Assembly: GCF_044962685.1 (NCBI RefSeq)
Contig: NZ_JBBKTX010000004.1
Coordinates: forward strand, 62,001-126,000
Length of the DNA: 64,000 nt
Reading direction: 5' to 3'
Source: Oceanobacter antarcticus
GTDB lineage: Bacteria; Pseudomonadota; Gammaproteobacteria; Pseudomonadales; Oceanobacteraceae
The translations under genes and the position numbers were made by a program. Below, one piece after another: positions 53,677 through 62,612 of the stretch (the stretch's first letter is position 1; each line of letters begins with the position of its first letter). The notes below the pieces were generated by a model. The model searched no databases, was not told where the DNA came from, and was given only the letters and a program-made list of their open reading frames with translations.

Positions 53677-54684
53677 ATGACACCCATTACGACGATACAC
53701 ACTGCGACAGCAGCGGCCAGCGCCAGATTGTCTGCCGAGCAGCTGGCACACGCCTGCAAGGCTCTGGGAGATCCACTGCGCCTGGCCATTGTGCAGTTAC
53801 TGGGGCGAGGCTCATTTGGCGTACTGGAACTGTGCGAGCTGTTTGACACCAAGCAATCCAGCATGAGCCATCACCTGAAAATTCTGGCCCAGGCACAATT
53901 GGTCAGCAGCCAACGGGAAGGCAACAGTATTTTTTATCGCCGCCCTCTACTGGCCGGTCACGGCCTCTGGACACAATGGCTGAGCGCCACACTGGTTACG
54001 CTGGACGCACTGGATGACCCGCAGAACAACGAGGTCGAGCAACGCCTGCAGCGAGTACTGGCCAACCGCGCTGCCGCCTGTGCCGAATTTTTTGCCCGCA
54101 ACGCCGAAGCGTTCAAGCAACAGCAAGACCTGATTGCGTCCTACGACCAATATGGCGCACCGTTGGAACGACTGATTGCAACCATGGATATTCCAACCCG
54201 GCAGGCATTGGAAATTGGTCCAGGCGAAGGCGCGTTTTTAGCCGCATTGGCCAGCCGGTTTGACACCGTACTGGCGCTGGATATTTCAGCCCCGATGCTG
54301 CAAAAGGCGCAGCATCGTATTCACCAGCAACAGCTCGACAACGTGTCGTGCCTGCTGGGCGATAGCAGTGACATTCGCGGGAGCCACCGCCACCAGTTCG
54401 ATTTGGTGGTCGCCAATATGGTGCTGCATCACGTACCGGCTCCCAAAACGATCTTTACCGACGTCGCCCGCTTGCTGACCGACGATGGCTGTTTTCTGGT
54501 GACCGACCTGTGTCGGCACCAACAAGCCTGGGCACGAGAATCCTGCGGGGATCTCTGGCTCGGTTTTGAACCGGATGACCTGACCGCCTGGGCGGTCGAA
54601 TCCGGCTTGAGTGAAGGCCAGAGCCAGTACCTAGGCTTGCGGAATGGATTCCAGATCCAGTTCCGATTGTTTTATCGCGCCTGA
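53677..54684 (+). CDS. sahR: ArsR-family regulator fused to SAM-methyltransferase fold (SahR-like)
   Basis: 335 residues. An N-terminal winged helix (ALGDPLRLAIVQLL, then SSMSHHLKILAQAQLV) is ArsR-type but lacks metal-binding Cys pairs; residues 155-300 form a class I methyltransferase fold with ALEIGPGEGAFLAAL near 170. Position before metK-ahcY-metF matches SahR, which senses S-adenosylhomocysteine and represses methyl-cycle genes. The methyltransferase fold is probably the SAH sensor. The start has no clear ribosome site; translation may be weak. Confidence 0.82.
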   Translation: MTPITTIHTATAAASARLSAEQLAHACKALGDPLRLAIVQLLGRGSFGVLELCELFDTKQSSMSHHLKILAQAQLVSSQREGNSIFYRRPLLAGHGLWTQWLSATLVTLDALDDPQNNEVEQRLQRVLANRAAACAEFFARNAEAFKQQQDLIASYDQYGAPLERLIATMDIPTRQALEIGPGEGAFLAALASRFDTVLALDISAPMLQKAQHRIHQQQLDNVSCLLGDSSDIRGSHRHQFDLVVANMVLHHVPAPKTIFTDVARLLTDDGCFLVTDLCRHQQAWARESCGDLWLGFEPDDLTAWAVESGLSEGQSQYLGLRNGFQIQFRLFYRA

Positions 54685-54756
54685 TTGATCAGGTGACACC
54701 CAACAACCCTGCAAGAGCAGACGACTGCTCTGCTGTTATTATTGAGGATTCCGTGC

Positions 54757-55917
54757 ATGAGCGAATATTCCATTTTTACCTCCGAATCGGTCTCTGAAGG
54801 CCATCCGGACAAAATGGCTGACCAGATTTCCGATGCGGTGCTGGACGCCATTCTGAAAGACGACCCTTACGCCCGTGTTGCCGTCGAAACCATGGTCAAG
54901 ACCGGCATGGCCATCGTTGCCGGTGAAGTTCGCACCAGCACCTACGTCGATCTTGAAGACCTGATCCGTGATGTCATCCTCGATATTGGCTACAACAGCT
55001 CGGATGTGGGCTTTGATGGTGCATCCTGTGCAGTCATCAATGCCATTGGCAAGCAGTCAGCCGACATCGCCATGGGCGTTGACGAAGGCGACAACAAAGA
55101 CCTCGGTGCTGGCGACCAGGGGCTGATGTTTGGTTACGCCACCAAAGAAACCCCGGTATTGATGCCAGCCGCCATCTACTACGCTCACCGCCTGGTAGAA
55201 AAACAGGCCGAACTGCGTAAAAACGGCACCCTGAACTGGTTGCGCCCGGACGCCAAATCCCAGGTCACCCTGCGGTATGAAAACGGCATGCCCGTCGCAG
55301 TCGAAGCCGTTGTCCTGTCAACCCAGCACGACGAAGGCATCGCGCTGAATGTCCTGCGTGAAGCGGTGATGGACGAAATTCTCAAGCCGGTGCTGCCCGC
55401 CGAATGGCTGCACGCCGATACCCTGTACCACATTAATCCGACCGGCAACTTCGTCATTGGTGGCCCGGTGGGTGACTGTGGCCTGACCGGCCGCAAAATC
55501 ATCGTCGACACCTACGGCGGTGCCGCCCGTCACGGTGGTGGTGCTTTCTCCGGCAAAGACCCGTCCAAGGTAGACCGCTCCGCCGCCTACGCTGGCCGCT
55601 ATGTCGCCAAGAACATTGTCGCCGCCGGGCTGGCAGACAAATGTGAGATCCAGGTGTCCTACGCCATTGGCGTAGCCGAACCGACTTCCATCTCCATCAA
55701 TACTTTCGGCACTAACACTATTGCCGAAGACAGAATTGCCGAACTGGTACGCAAACACTTCGACCTGCGTCCGCAAGGCATCATCGACATGCTCGACCTG
55801 CGCCGCCCGATCTACCGCGCCACCGCCGCCTACGGTCACTTCGGTCGTGAAGAACCCAACTTCACTTGGGAAAAAACCGACAAGGCCGCCACACTGAAAG
55901 CAGCAGCCGGTCTGTAA
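54757..55917 (+). CDS. metK: S-adenosylmethionine synthase
   Basis: 386 residues from the ATG at 54757 after TTGAGGA; the frame at 54742 lacks a ribosome site. GHPDKMADQISDAVLD near 14, GAGDQGLMFGYA near 113 and GGGAFSGKDPSKVDRS near 256 are family signatures. Makes SAM from methionine and ATP, first of three methyl-cycle genes after sahR. Confidence 0.96.
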   Translation: MSEYSIFTSESVSEGHPDKMADQISDAVLDAILKDDPYARVAVETMVKTGMAIVAGEVRTSTYVDLEDLIRDVILDIGYNSSDVGFDGASCAVINAIGKQSADIAMGVDEGDNKDLGAGDQGLMFGYATKETPVLMPAAIYYAHRLVEKQAELRKNGTLNWLRPDAKSQVTLRYENGMPVAVEAVVLSTQHDEGIALNVLREAVMDEILKPVLPAEWLHADTLYHINPTGNFVIGGPVGDCGLTGRKIIVDTYGGAARHGGGAFSGKDPSKVDRSAAYAGRYVAKNIVAAGLADKCEIQVSYAIGVAEPTSISINTFGTNTIAEDRIAELVRKHFDLRPQGIIDMLDLRRPIYRATAAYGHFGREEPNFTWEKTDKAATLKAAAGL

Positions 55918-55942
55918 AAAGCGAAGCATTCAGAACCCAAAC

Positions 55943-56020
55943 AGGTAGGAGGTGGCGTGCCACCGAAGCCATTTATCTCGTGGTACACGCTTCGGGGCCA
56001 AGGCGGCCCCTCCGACCTAA
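55943..56020. repeat. REP-like doublet between metK and ahcY
   Basis: AGGTAGGAGGTGGCGTGCC with its CCACC hairpin faces CTTCGGGGCC...GGCCCCTCCGACC; the two GC-rich hairpins are inverted relative to each other, as in BIME elements. It lacks the conserved SAH-riboswitch core (GAGGAGCG-type), so it is not that switch. It may stabilise or separate transcripts. Confidence 0.55.
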
Positions 56021-56044
56021 ACGCCCAATGAGACAGGAGCCAAC

Positions 56045-57427
56045 ATGACTCAATTCACCGATTACAAAGTCGCCGACATCAATCTGGCCGATTGGGGCCG
56101 TAAAGAAATCCAGATCGCCGAAGGCGAAATGCCTGCCCTGATGGCGCTGCGCCGCAAATACCAGGAAAGCCAGCCACTGGCCGGTGCGAAGATCATGGGC
56201 TGTATCCACATGACCATTCAAACGGCGGTACTGATCGAAACCCTGGCTGATCTGGGTGCCGAAGTACGCTGGTCTTCCTGCAATATTTTCTCGACCCAGG
56301 ATCACGCCGCCGCCGCCATTGCCGCTGCCGGTATCCCGGTATTCGCCTGGAAAGGTGAAACCGAAGAAGAATTCCTCTGGTGCATCAAGCAAACCATTCT
56401 GGCCAAGAAAGATGGCGACCAGGTATGGGATGCCAATATGATTCTGGACGATGGCGGCGACCTGACCGAGATGGTTCACCAGGACTTCCCACACCTGCTG
56501 GACGCCATCCACGGTATTTCGGAAGAAACCACCACCGGTGTTCATCGCCTGTTGGAAATGATGGAAAAAGGCGAATTAAAAGTGCCCGCCATCAACGTTA
56601 ACGACTCCGTCACCAAATCCAAGAACGACAACAAATATGGCTGTCGCCACTCTCTCAACGACGCTATCAAGCGCGGCACCGACCACCTGCTGAGCGGCAA
56701 GAAAGCACTGGTCATCGGCTATGGCGACGTTGGTAAAGGATCGGCGGCATCGCTGCGTCAGGAAGGCATGATCGTCAAGATTTCTGAAATCGACCCGATC
56801 TGTGCCATGCAGGCCTGCATGGATGGTTTTGAAGTGGTTTCACCGTACATCAACGGCGAGAACACCGGCGAATTGAACGGTGTCGACGGTGATCTGCTGG
56901 GCAAGACCGACCTGATCGTTACCACCACCGGTAACGTCAACGTCTGCGACAAGAATATGCTGCAAAAGCTGAAACGCAGCGCCGTCGTTTGCAACATCGG
57001 TCACTTCGACAATGAAATCGACACCGCCTATATGCGTGAAAACTGGGAATGGGACGAAATCAAACCCCAGGTGCACAAGGTATACCGTGACAAATCGACC
57101 GACGACCACCTGATTTTACTGTCAGAAGGCCGCCTGGTGAACCTCGGTAATGCCACAGGTCACCCATCGCGCATCATGGATGGCTCTTTCGCCAACCAGG
57201 TGCTGGCTCAGATCTACCTGTACGAACGCCAGTTCGCCCACATGATGGAAGCCGAAAAAGCCGAAAGCGTGTACGTGAAAGTACTGCCGAAAAAACTCGA
57301 CGAAGAAGTGGCCAAAGACATGGTCGAAGGTTTTGGTGGTGTGATTACCAAACTGACCGCCACCCAGGCCAGCTATATCAACGTCAAGGCAGAAGGCCCG
57401 TACAAGCCGGAAGCGTATAAGTACTGA
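56045..57427 (+). CDS. ahcY: Adenosylhomocysteinase
   Basis: 460 residues. NVNDSVTKSKNDNKYGCRHS near 185 and GYGDVGKGSAASLR near 223 are the substrate and NAD sites; KPEAYKY at the C-terminus is conserved. Hydrolyses SAH to adenosine and homocysteine, relieving methyltransferase inhibition and supplying homocysteine for methionine. Ribosome site GGAG before the ATG. Confidence 0.97.
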   Translation: MTQFTDYKVADINLADWGRKEIQIAEGEMPALMALRRKYQESQPLAGAKIMGCIHMTIQTAVLIETLADLGAEVRWSSCNIFSTQDHAAAAIAAAGIPVFAWKGETEEEFLWCIKQTILAKKDGDQVWDANMILDDGGDLTEMVHQDFPHLLDAIHGISEETTTGVHRLLEMMEKGELKVPAINVNDSVTKSKNDNKYGCRHSLNDAIKRGTDHLLSGKKALVIGYGDVGKGSAASLRQEGMIVKISEIDPICAMQACMDGFEVVSPYINGENTGELNGVDGDLLGKTDLIVTTTGNVNVCDKNMLQKLKRSAVVCNIGHFDNEIDTAYMRENWEWDEIKPQVHKVYRDKSTDDHLILLSEGRLVNLGNATGHPSRIMDGSFANQVLAQIYLYERQFAHMMEAEKAESVYVKVLPKKLDEEVAKDMVEGFGGVITKLTATQASYINVKAEGPYKPEAYKY

Positions 57428-57439
57428 TTGCCTGCCGCT

Positions 57440-57563
57440 GGACGTCGGAGGTCTGACGCCGATAACCATCAAAACAGCCGTCAAAACCTTCGACGTCCTC
57501 CAGAGTCTGTCCTCTGGAGATACACACCCACATTATGGAGCGTCTGACGCCTGACGTCAGGCG
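57440..57563 (+). promoter_or_regulatory. Structured leader between ahcY and metF
   Basis: Three inverted repeats: GGACGTCG (57440) with CGACGTCC (57491), CTCCAGAG with CTCTGGAG (57497-57521), and the palindrome CGCCTGACGTCAGGCG (57548-57563) that ends six bases before the metF ATG. The only AGG near the start lies inside the palindrome, so folding could hide the ribosome site. Confidence 0.5.
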
Positions 57564-57569
57564 AACAAG

Positions 57570-58394
57570 ATGACCACCCTCAGCTTCGAATTTTTCCCGA
57601 CCAAAACGGACGCCGGTACCCAAAAGTTACTGCGCGTTCGGGATCAACTGGCTAACGCCAACCCCGAGTTTTTCTCCGTTACCTACGGCGCTGGCGGCTC
57701 GACCCGCGATCGTACGCTGGCCATTGTTGAAGGTATTCAGCAGCAAGGCATGGCTGCCGCCCCGCATTTGTCCTGTGTCGGCGATTCAATATCAGAGCTG
57801 CGCGATTTACTGCACATCTACAAAGGCATCGGCATCCGCCGTCTGGTTGCCCTGCGAGGTGATTTGCCTTCCGGTGCAGGACTGGCCAGCAGCGAATTAC
57901 GCTACGCCAACGAACTGGTCGAGTTTATTCGCAAAGAAACCGGCGACTGGTTCACCCTTGAAGTGGCCGCCTACCCGGAGAAACACCCTCAGGCCAGCTC
58001 ATTTGAAGATGACCTGAAACACTTTGTCCGCAAAGTGGAAGCTGGAGCCGACAGCGCCATTACCCAGTACTTCTACAACGCCGACAGCTACTTCTGGTTT
58101 GTCGACCGGGTGCGTGCCATGGGCATTACGATACCGATCGTTCCAGGCATCATGCCTATTACCAACTACACCAAACTGGCACGCTTTTCCGACAGTTGTG
58201 GCGCTGAATTGCCACGCTGGATTCGTAAACAGTTAGAAGCCTACGGTGATGACACCGACAGCATCCAGCAGTTTGGTACCGACGTGGTGACCACGATGTG
58301 TGAACGCTTGCTGGCCGGAGGTGCACCGGGGCTGCATTTTTATACCCTGAATCAGGCCGAGCCGAGCTTGAAGGTATGGGATAATCTGTTATAA
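57570..58394 (+). CDS. metF: 5,10-Methylenetetrahydrofolate reductase
   Basis: 274 residues. FEFFPTKTDAGTQKLL at the N-terminus, FSVTYGAGGSTRDRT near 37 and PGIMPITNYTKLARFSD near 190 are MetF motifs for FAD and folate binding. Makes 5-methyl-THF for methionine synthase. Third gene in the methyl-cycle operon, with the weak ribosome site noted at 57559. Confidence 0.95.
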   Translation: MTTLSFEFFPTKTDAGTQKLLRVRDQLANANPEFFSVTYGAGGSTRDRTLAIVEGIQQQGMAAAPHLSCVGDSISELRDLLHIYKGIGIRRLVALRGDLPSGAGLASSELRYANELVEFIRKETGDWFTLEVAAYPEKHPQASSFEDDLKHFVRKVEAGADSAITQYFYNADSYFWFVDRVRAMGITIPIVPGIMPITNYTKLARFSDSCGAELPRWIRKQLEAYGDDTDSIQQFGTDVVTTMCERLLAGGAPGLHFYTLNQAEPSLKVWDNLL

Positions 58395-58447
58395 GTGAAA
58401 AAGTAGGTAACATTGAAGGGTCAGCACTGCAAGGAGCACAATAGCTA

Positions 58448-59329
58448 ATGACGCAACAAGACAATGCTAAACGTGGTTTTGTTTATGCCGCAACAGGCAG
58501 CGCCGTTTACACCGAACTGGCTATTCGTTCGGCGCATTCATTAAAGGAGCAATGCCCTGACCTGCCAATAGATCTGTTCACAGACAAGCCGGTAGAAGAC
58601 TCTATCTTTGATAAGGTATATATACTTGGCAACAGCTGGTTCAGAGCCAAAATAGATGCACTCAAAAACTCACGATTCGACGAATCAATTTTCATAGACT
58701 CAGATACATTAATCGTTGGCAACCTTGCTGATGCTTTTTTTTTATTAAAAAAAAACGATATAGCACTTGTTCACGACCAGGGCAGAAATTCTCGTCAAGG
58801 GCGATCATCTCTGGATATTTGTTTCCCCGAGTCATTTCCAGCTCTAAACAGCGGTGTAATAGCACTCAGAAAAAATGCAAAAACAGACAAGCTCCTGACG
58901 AACTGGAAAAATAGAATACAGGAGAAGCAGCAACAAAAAGATCAACCAGCCCTGCGAGAGTTGCTGTGGCAGAGTGATCTTGCGCTCGCGATTCTTCCCC
59001 CCGAATATAATATGATGCATTTGCATCTCCTTGATGTATTCAGTTACAAACAGGGGATACCCAAGGTCATTCACAGCCCAAAACTTCATCGTCATCAGAA
59101 TGGTAGTGATTCTCCGATCACAAGCCTGTTGGAACTGCTTGGTCCTTCGCGATTATTACGTTTTCAATACCAGCGACACTTGGCCGGGGCTCCCGTATTG
59201 CCCCCATGGTTATTGTATGGAAATGCTCCGATTCAATGGAAGATCAAGCTTCAACGCACTCTGATTCAAGCTGTTTTAGCACTCAAGACTCGTAACAGTA
59301 CCCCCGCTGACTGGCTTCAGAACACATAA
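58448..59329 (+). CDS. Glycosyltransferase with DxD motif, LPS/capsule type
   Basis: 293 residues, AT-richer than its neighbours. FIDSDTLIVGNL near residue 77 holds the nucleotide-sugar metal DxD; NSGVIALRKNAKTD near 137 and HSPKLHRH near 210 fit GT-8/GT-A-like folds. Sugar and acceptor unknown. The gene contains facing T9 and A9 tracts at 58735-58755 that could slip. First gene of a 4-kb LPS-type cluster that follows the methyl-cycle operon. Confidence 0.75.
   Translation: MTQQDNAKRGFVYAATGSAVYTELAIRSAHSLKEQCPDLPIDLFTDKPVEDSIFDKVYILGNSWFRAKIDALKNSRFDESIFIDSDTLIVGNLADAFFLLKKNDIALVHDQGRNSRQGRSSLDICFPESFPALNSGVIALRKNAKTDKLLTNWKNRIQEKQQQKDQPALRELLWQSDLALAILPPEYNMMHLHLLDVFSYKQGIPKVIHSPKLHRHQNGSDSPITSLLELLGPSRLLRFQYQRHLAGAPVLPPWLLYGNAPIQWKIKLQRTLIQAVLALKTRNSTPADWLQNT
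58735..58755 (+). repeat. T9 and A9 tracts in the glycosyltransferase gene
   Basis: TTTTTTTTTATTAAAAAAAAA (nine T, ATT, nine A) lies inside codons for FFLLKK. Loss or gain of one base in either run would shift the frame about a third of the way into the gene, a classic phase-variation design. Confidence 0.8.
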
Positions 59330-59529
59330 GGTCTGCTGATCCGTAAAGAAAACTCCCCTGTTTCATCATTCCTCTGCTGGTGAAAACTGCATCAGTTGTT
59401 AACAGTACGGGCGCCCGGTTCGTATCAGCCGTTAGTCACAATTACTCTTCGTCATGACGATCCACTGTTTGGTAGAACCCCACCCCGCAGGTAAACTGCC
59501 ACCCAACGTTTGTTTGCAGGCCCAGAACA

Positions 59530-60594
59530 ATGACCCATTCCGTCTACTTTGCCTCTACTATTTTGCATCTATATGCTGCTGCGGTGATTGCTGCGGAACG
59601 TACTGGCGAACAAGCCCATCTTGTTTTTATTGATCAACCGGAGGGTCGGGACTTTCCTTTGTACTCACTGGTACAAGACTGGCCACAGTCGCCTTTTGCC
59701 AGCGTCCGGCTCTTCTACGGCCGCTTTCAGGGTCTGGTGAACAAACTCCAAAAACGCAAACAGCTGTTTGCCAAGCTCGAAGGCCTCATCACCACGCTGC
59801 GACCAGCCAACCTGTTTGTCGGTAATGACCGTCGTATCGAATTCCAATACAGCATGCACATTGCCGACACCCTTGGCTGCGAGCCGATTGGTCACTATAT
59901 GGATGAAGGCACCTTTACTTATATCGGCAGGAAGGCTTCTTCCGGGTTTGGGGACAAGGTGCTGGATAATTTGGCCAAAAAACTCAGCTATGGCTTCTGG
60001 TGGAAAAATCCGCCGACGGTGGGCGGTTCCGACTGGATCCAATATGTGCATGCGGCTTTCCCAGAGCAGATTCACCCATTACTGAGAAACAAACGCATTG
60101 TACCGCTCAGTGCCAGCGGTTTTAGCGCGCCACCGTTGTTGGCGTTATCCTCTCGATTGATGGAACAACATGGATTTGACCCACAACAACTGCGGCCGTT
60201 GGATGTTTTGTTCACCCTGCCCCATGAGTCGCTATTTGAGAAAGACCCAGAATATAAACAGCGCATCATGGCGGTGATTCAGCAAATGATACGGGATGGA
60301 AAACAAGTCGCTGCAAAGTATCATCCACGTAACAGCGGCCCGGATGTACTGTATCTACAGTCGGAAGGCGTTACCTTGCTCCCAGCCGGGATCAGCTTTG
60401 AAGCCATGCTGCCACACCTGCCAAACCAGTGCGAGATATGGGGCGATGTTTCTTCGACATTACTGATTGCCAAGTGGTTGAGGCCTGAAATAAAAGCTTT
60501 TTCATTGATAGATGGGAAATCTGATCAACGACTGATAACGCTGTTCAAATCTCTGGACGTGACAATATTTTCATTTTCCTCCCACAAGCAATAA
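59530..60594 (+). CDS. Polysaccharide glycosyltransferase with sialyltransferase-like motifs
   Basis: 354 residues. MDEGTFTYIG near 123 and KYHPRN near 262, then DVSSTLLIAKWL near 306, recall the D/E-D/E-G, H-P and S-S/T motifs of bacterial GT52/GT38 sialyltransferases and related polysialyltransferase-like enzymes. A CMP-sialic acid route is not present in this window, so another CMP-sugar or acceptor is possible. Stands alone 200 bp after the first glycosyltransferase; the upstream gap 59330-59529 shows nothing else. Confidence 0.6.
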   Translation: MTHSVYFASTILHLYAAAVIAAERTGEQAHLVFIDQPEGRDFPLYSLVQDWPQSPFASVRLFYGRFQGLVNKLQKRKQLFAKLEGLITTLRPANLFVGNDRRIEFQYSMHIADTLGCEPIGHYMDEGTFTYIGRKASSGFGDKVLDNLAKKLSYGFWWKNPPTVGGSDWIQYVHAAFPEQIHPLLRNKRIVPLSASGFSAPPLLALSSRLMEQHGFDPQQLRPLDVLFTLPHESLFEKDPEYKQRIMAVIQQMIRDGKQVAAKYHPRNSGPDVLYLQSEGVTLLPAGISFEAMLPHLPNQCEIWGDVSSTLLIAKWLRPEIKAFSLIDGKSDQRLITLFKSLDVTIFSFSSHKQ

Positions 60595-60836
60595 ATCTGT
60601 ATTTTCATCCATACCCGAAAAGTATCAGAGCAAGTGGTCTGAAATCTGATTAATCAATATTCTGATGCATCTGGCAATGCACAGAACGTCAGCCCTAATC
60701 CGCTATAAGTAACGACGGCCAGGGTTGACCAATTGATTCAGAGCCGAATTAACAACACACAGGAAGAGGGAATACTCGCCGCCCTTGGTGGCAACACTGT
60801 AAATGGCTTATCTGCTATCACCTGTTCCGTTCTGAG

Positions 60837-61562
60837 TTACTTCCAGTATTGCTTTATCCATGGCGCATGACGATAAATATCGTAAGGCCCATCCATAACG
60901 TCCTCAGGATCCGGCTTGCCATGAAACTGAACAATTCTGGCACCATCAGGTATCACAGCCTCACCTTTTACTTTCATCAGGCCAAAACGGCGTAATACGA
61001 GACCAAGCCGACCATATGAGCGTTCTATTCTGGAGTTACATTGTTTTTTAAACGATACCACCCAGGAATCAGGCCATAATTGCGGGTTAACTACCTGTTG
61101 GGTAATCCAGTCCTGATCCCCCTTGTAATCATGCATAACCTGCTCTGCTTGCTCAGCAAAGCTATCCCAGATCTGAGTCTGGCTGCCAACTCGGAAACGG
61201 AAGACCGAGCTATTAAAAGCACCTGTAAGCAAATCTTTGGAGATCAGAAACTCACCAGGCTTATATCGGAAAAATCCATCCAATTGATCAACAATCACAA
61301 CATCCAGATCGGTATAAAGCAGATCTCCGCTCAAACCATAAAAATCATTCTGAAACAGACTCAGTTTATGCCACCAGCCCGACAAATTATTCTCACGAAT
61401 AGGCAATACTTGAATATCCGGATGCAGGTCACGGCCATCATCAGTCAGACAATAGAGTACAAAGTCTGCCTGCATTTGCCGTGCAATCATATTACGTAAA
61501 CGGTTCACATAAGCTGCCGGATATTTGCTGCCCCAACGCACGCATACAAACTGATGTTTCAA
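60837..61562 (-). CDS. Glycosyltransferase, hypothetical, with TDLD metal motif
   Basis: 241 residues. LYTDLDVVIVDQLDGFF near residue 82 gives the DxD metal site, and GWWHKLSLF near 62 and QFHGKPDPEDV near 213 are shared by small LPS-linked transferases. Convergent with the 59530 gene; the 242-bp gap between them has no clear hairpin. Start overlaps the waaC stop by 4 nt, so it is coupled to heptosyltransferase I in an LPS core operon. Confidence 0.75.
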   Translation of the reverse strand: MKHQFVCVRWGSKYPAAYVNRLRNMIARQMQADFVLYCLTDDGRDLHPDIQVLPIRENNLSGWWHKLSLFQNDFYGLSGDLLYTDLDVVIVDQLDGFFRYKPGEFLISKDLLTGAFNSSVFRFRVGSQTQIWDSFAEQAEQVMHDYKGDQDWITQQVVNPQLWPDSWVVSFKKQCNSRIERSYGRLGLVLRRFGLMKVKGEAVIPDGARIVQFHGKPDPEDVMDGPYDIYRHAPWIKQYWK

Positions 61563-62581
61563 ACCCGCTTCTCCGCCAGAATCAATAACTCACTCCAGAC
61601 TTTTGTGGCCGACATAGTGGTGTAACAAGGCGGAACACCATTTTCCAGCTTTGGACACACTTTCTGCCGGCAAGGTGAGCACTCATAATCAGTCTGTAAA
61701 TTCACCACCTGTCTGCCCATCGCTCCGGTCAGCGCAACACTGGTACTGCCAAAGATAGCCACCGTCGGAATCCCCATACCTGCGGCAACGTGCATCAGTC
61801 CGGTGTCCACACCAACGGCCCCCCGACAATGGGCGATCACACCGCTCAGGTTCCACAGACTCATTTTGGGTAATACTTCTCCCCAGCCAACAGCCTCAAC
61901 CAGACGTTCGGCCCGTTGTTTTTCAACATCGTTCCCCCAGGGCAGTAGCACTTTCTGTCCCGCCCGTCTGGCCAGCTCCAGTAACTCACACCACTGACTC
62001 TCGGGCCAATGTTTGGAGTCCCAGGTCGTGCCATGGAAAAAAATCAGCTGACCTTGCCATTCTGGTGGGCAAGCGGCAAGGCGCTCAGTATTGATACCAA
62101 AATCCGGCTGTCCCGACGGCTGATAACCCAGCACTTTACCGAATAATTCTCGCGTTCTTTCAATTGCGTTGACTTCGGTAATCGGATAGCCCTGGCGATA
62201 GACATGCCGGGTCTCGGCATCCGTCGCGGACTGTTCGTCGGCGCCAAAGACCGGCGCTCCGGATAACCAGCCCACCCGGGCAGATTTGATACGTCCCTGG
62301 GCATCGATAACCAGATCGTACTGATTACGACGCAAGCCGCAATAGAATTGCCACTGCTCTTTCAAGGTGGCGAAGGCCAGACGCCGCTTTTTCCAGCGTA
62401 AACGGCCGTGAGGGATAACCTGATGTAAGCCGGGGTGTAATCGGGCAATGTCAGCAAATGGTTCTTCACACAACCAGTCGGTCTGCAACGATGGGTCGTG
62501 CTTCAAGGCATCAGTAACGGCAGGCAGTGTGTGCAAAATGTCGCCTAGTGCAGACATTTTTACAATTAGAATTCGGGTCAT
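61559..62581 (-). CDS. waaC: ADP-heptose:LPS heptosyltransferase I
   Basis: 340 residues, GT9 family. The N-terminal MTRILIVKMSALGDILHTLPA and the nucleotide-sugar region VGVDTGLMHVAAGMGIPTVAIFG near 238 are diagnostic. Adds the first L-glycero-D-manno-heptose to Kdo2-lipid A. Lies 31 bp after chpC on the same strand, with a transferase after it. Confidence 0.88.
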   Translation of the reverse strand: MTRILIVKMSALGDILHTLPAVTDALKHDPSLQTDWLCEEPFADIARLHPGLHQVIPHGRLRWKKRRLAFATLKEQWQFYCGLRRNQYDLVIDAQGRIKSARVGWLSGAPVFGADEQSATDAETRHVYRQGYPITEVNAIERTRELFGKVLGYQPSGQPDFGINTERLAACPPEWQGQLIFFHGTTWDSKHWPESQWCELLELARRAGQKVLLPWGNDVEKQRAERLVEAVGWGEVLPKMSLWNLSGVIAHCRGAVGVDTGLMHVAAGMGIPTVAIFGSTSVALTGAMGRQVVNLQTDYECSPCRQKVCPKLENGVPPCYTTMSATKVWSELLILAEKRV

Positions 62582-62612
62582 GGGTATCTTGCTTGTTATT
62601 GCAGTACTGAAA

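Noticed and set aside
55918..56044. SAH riboswitch before ahcY
   Set aside because: The conserved core sequences were not found; the region is explained by a REP-like doublet.
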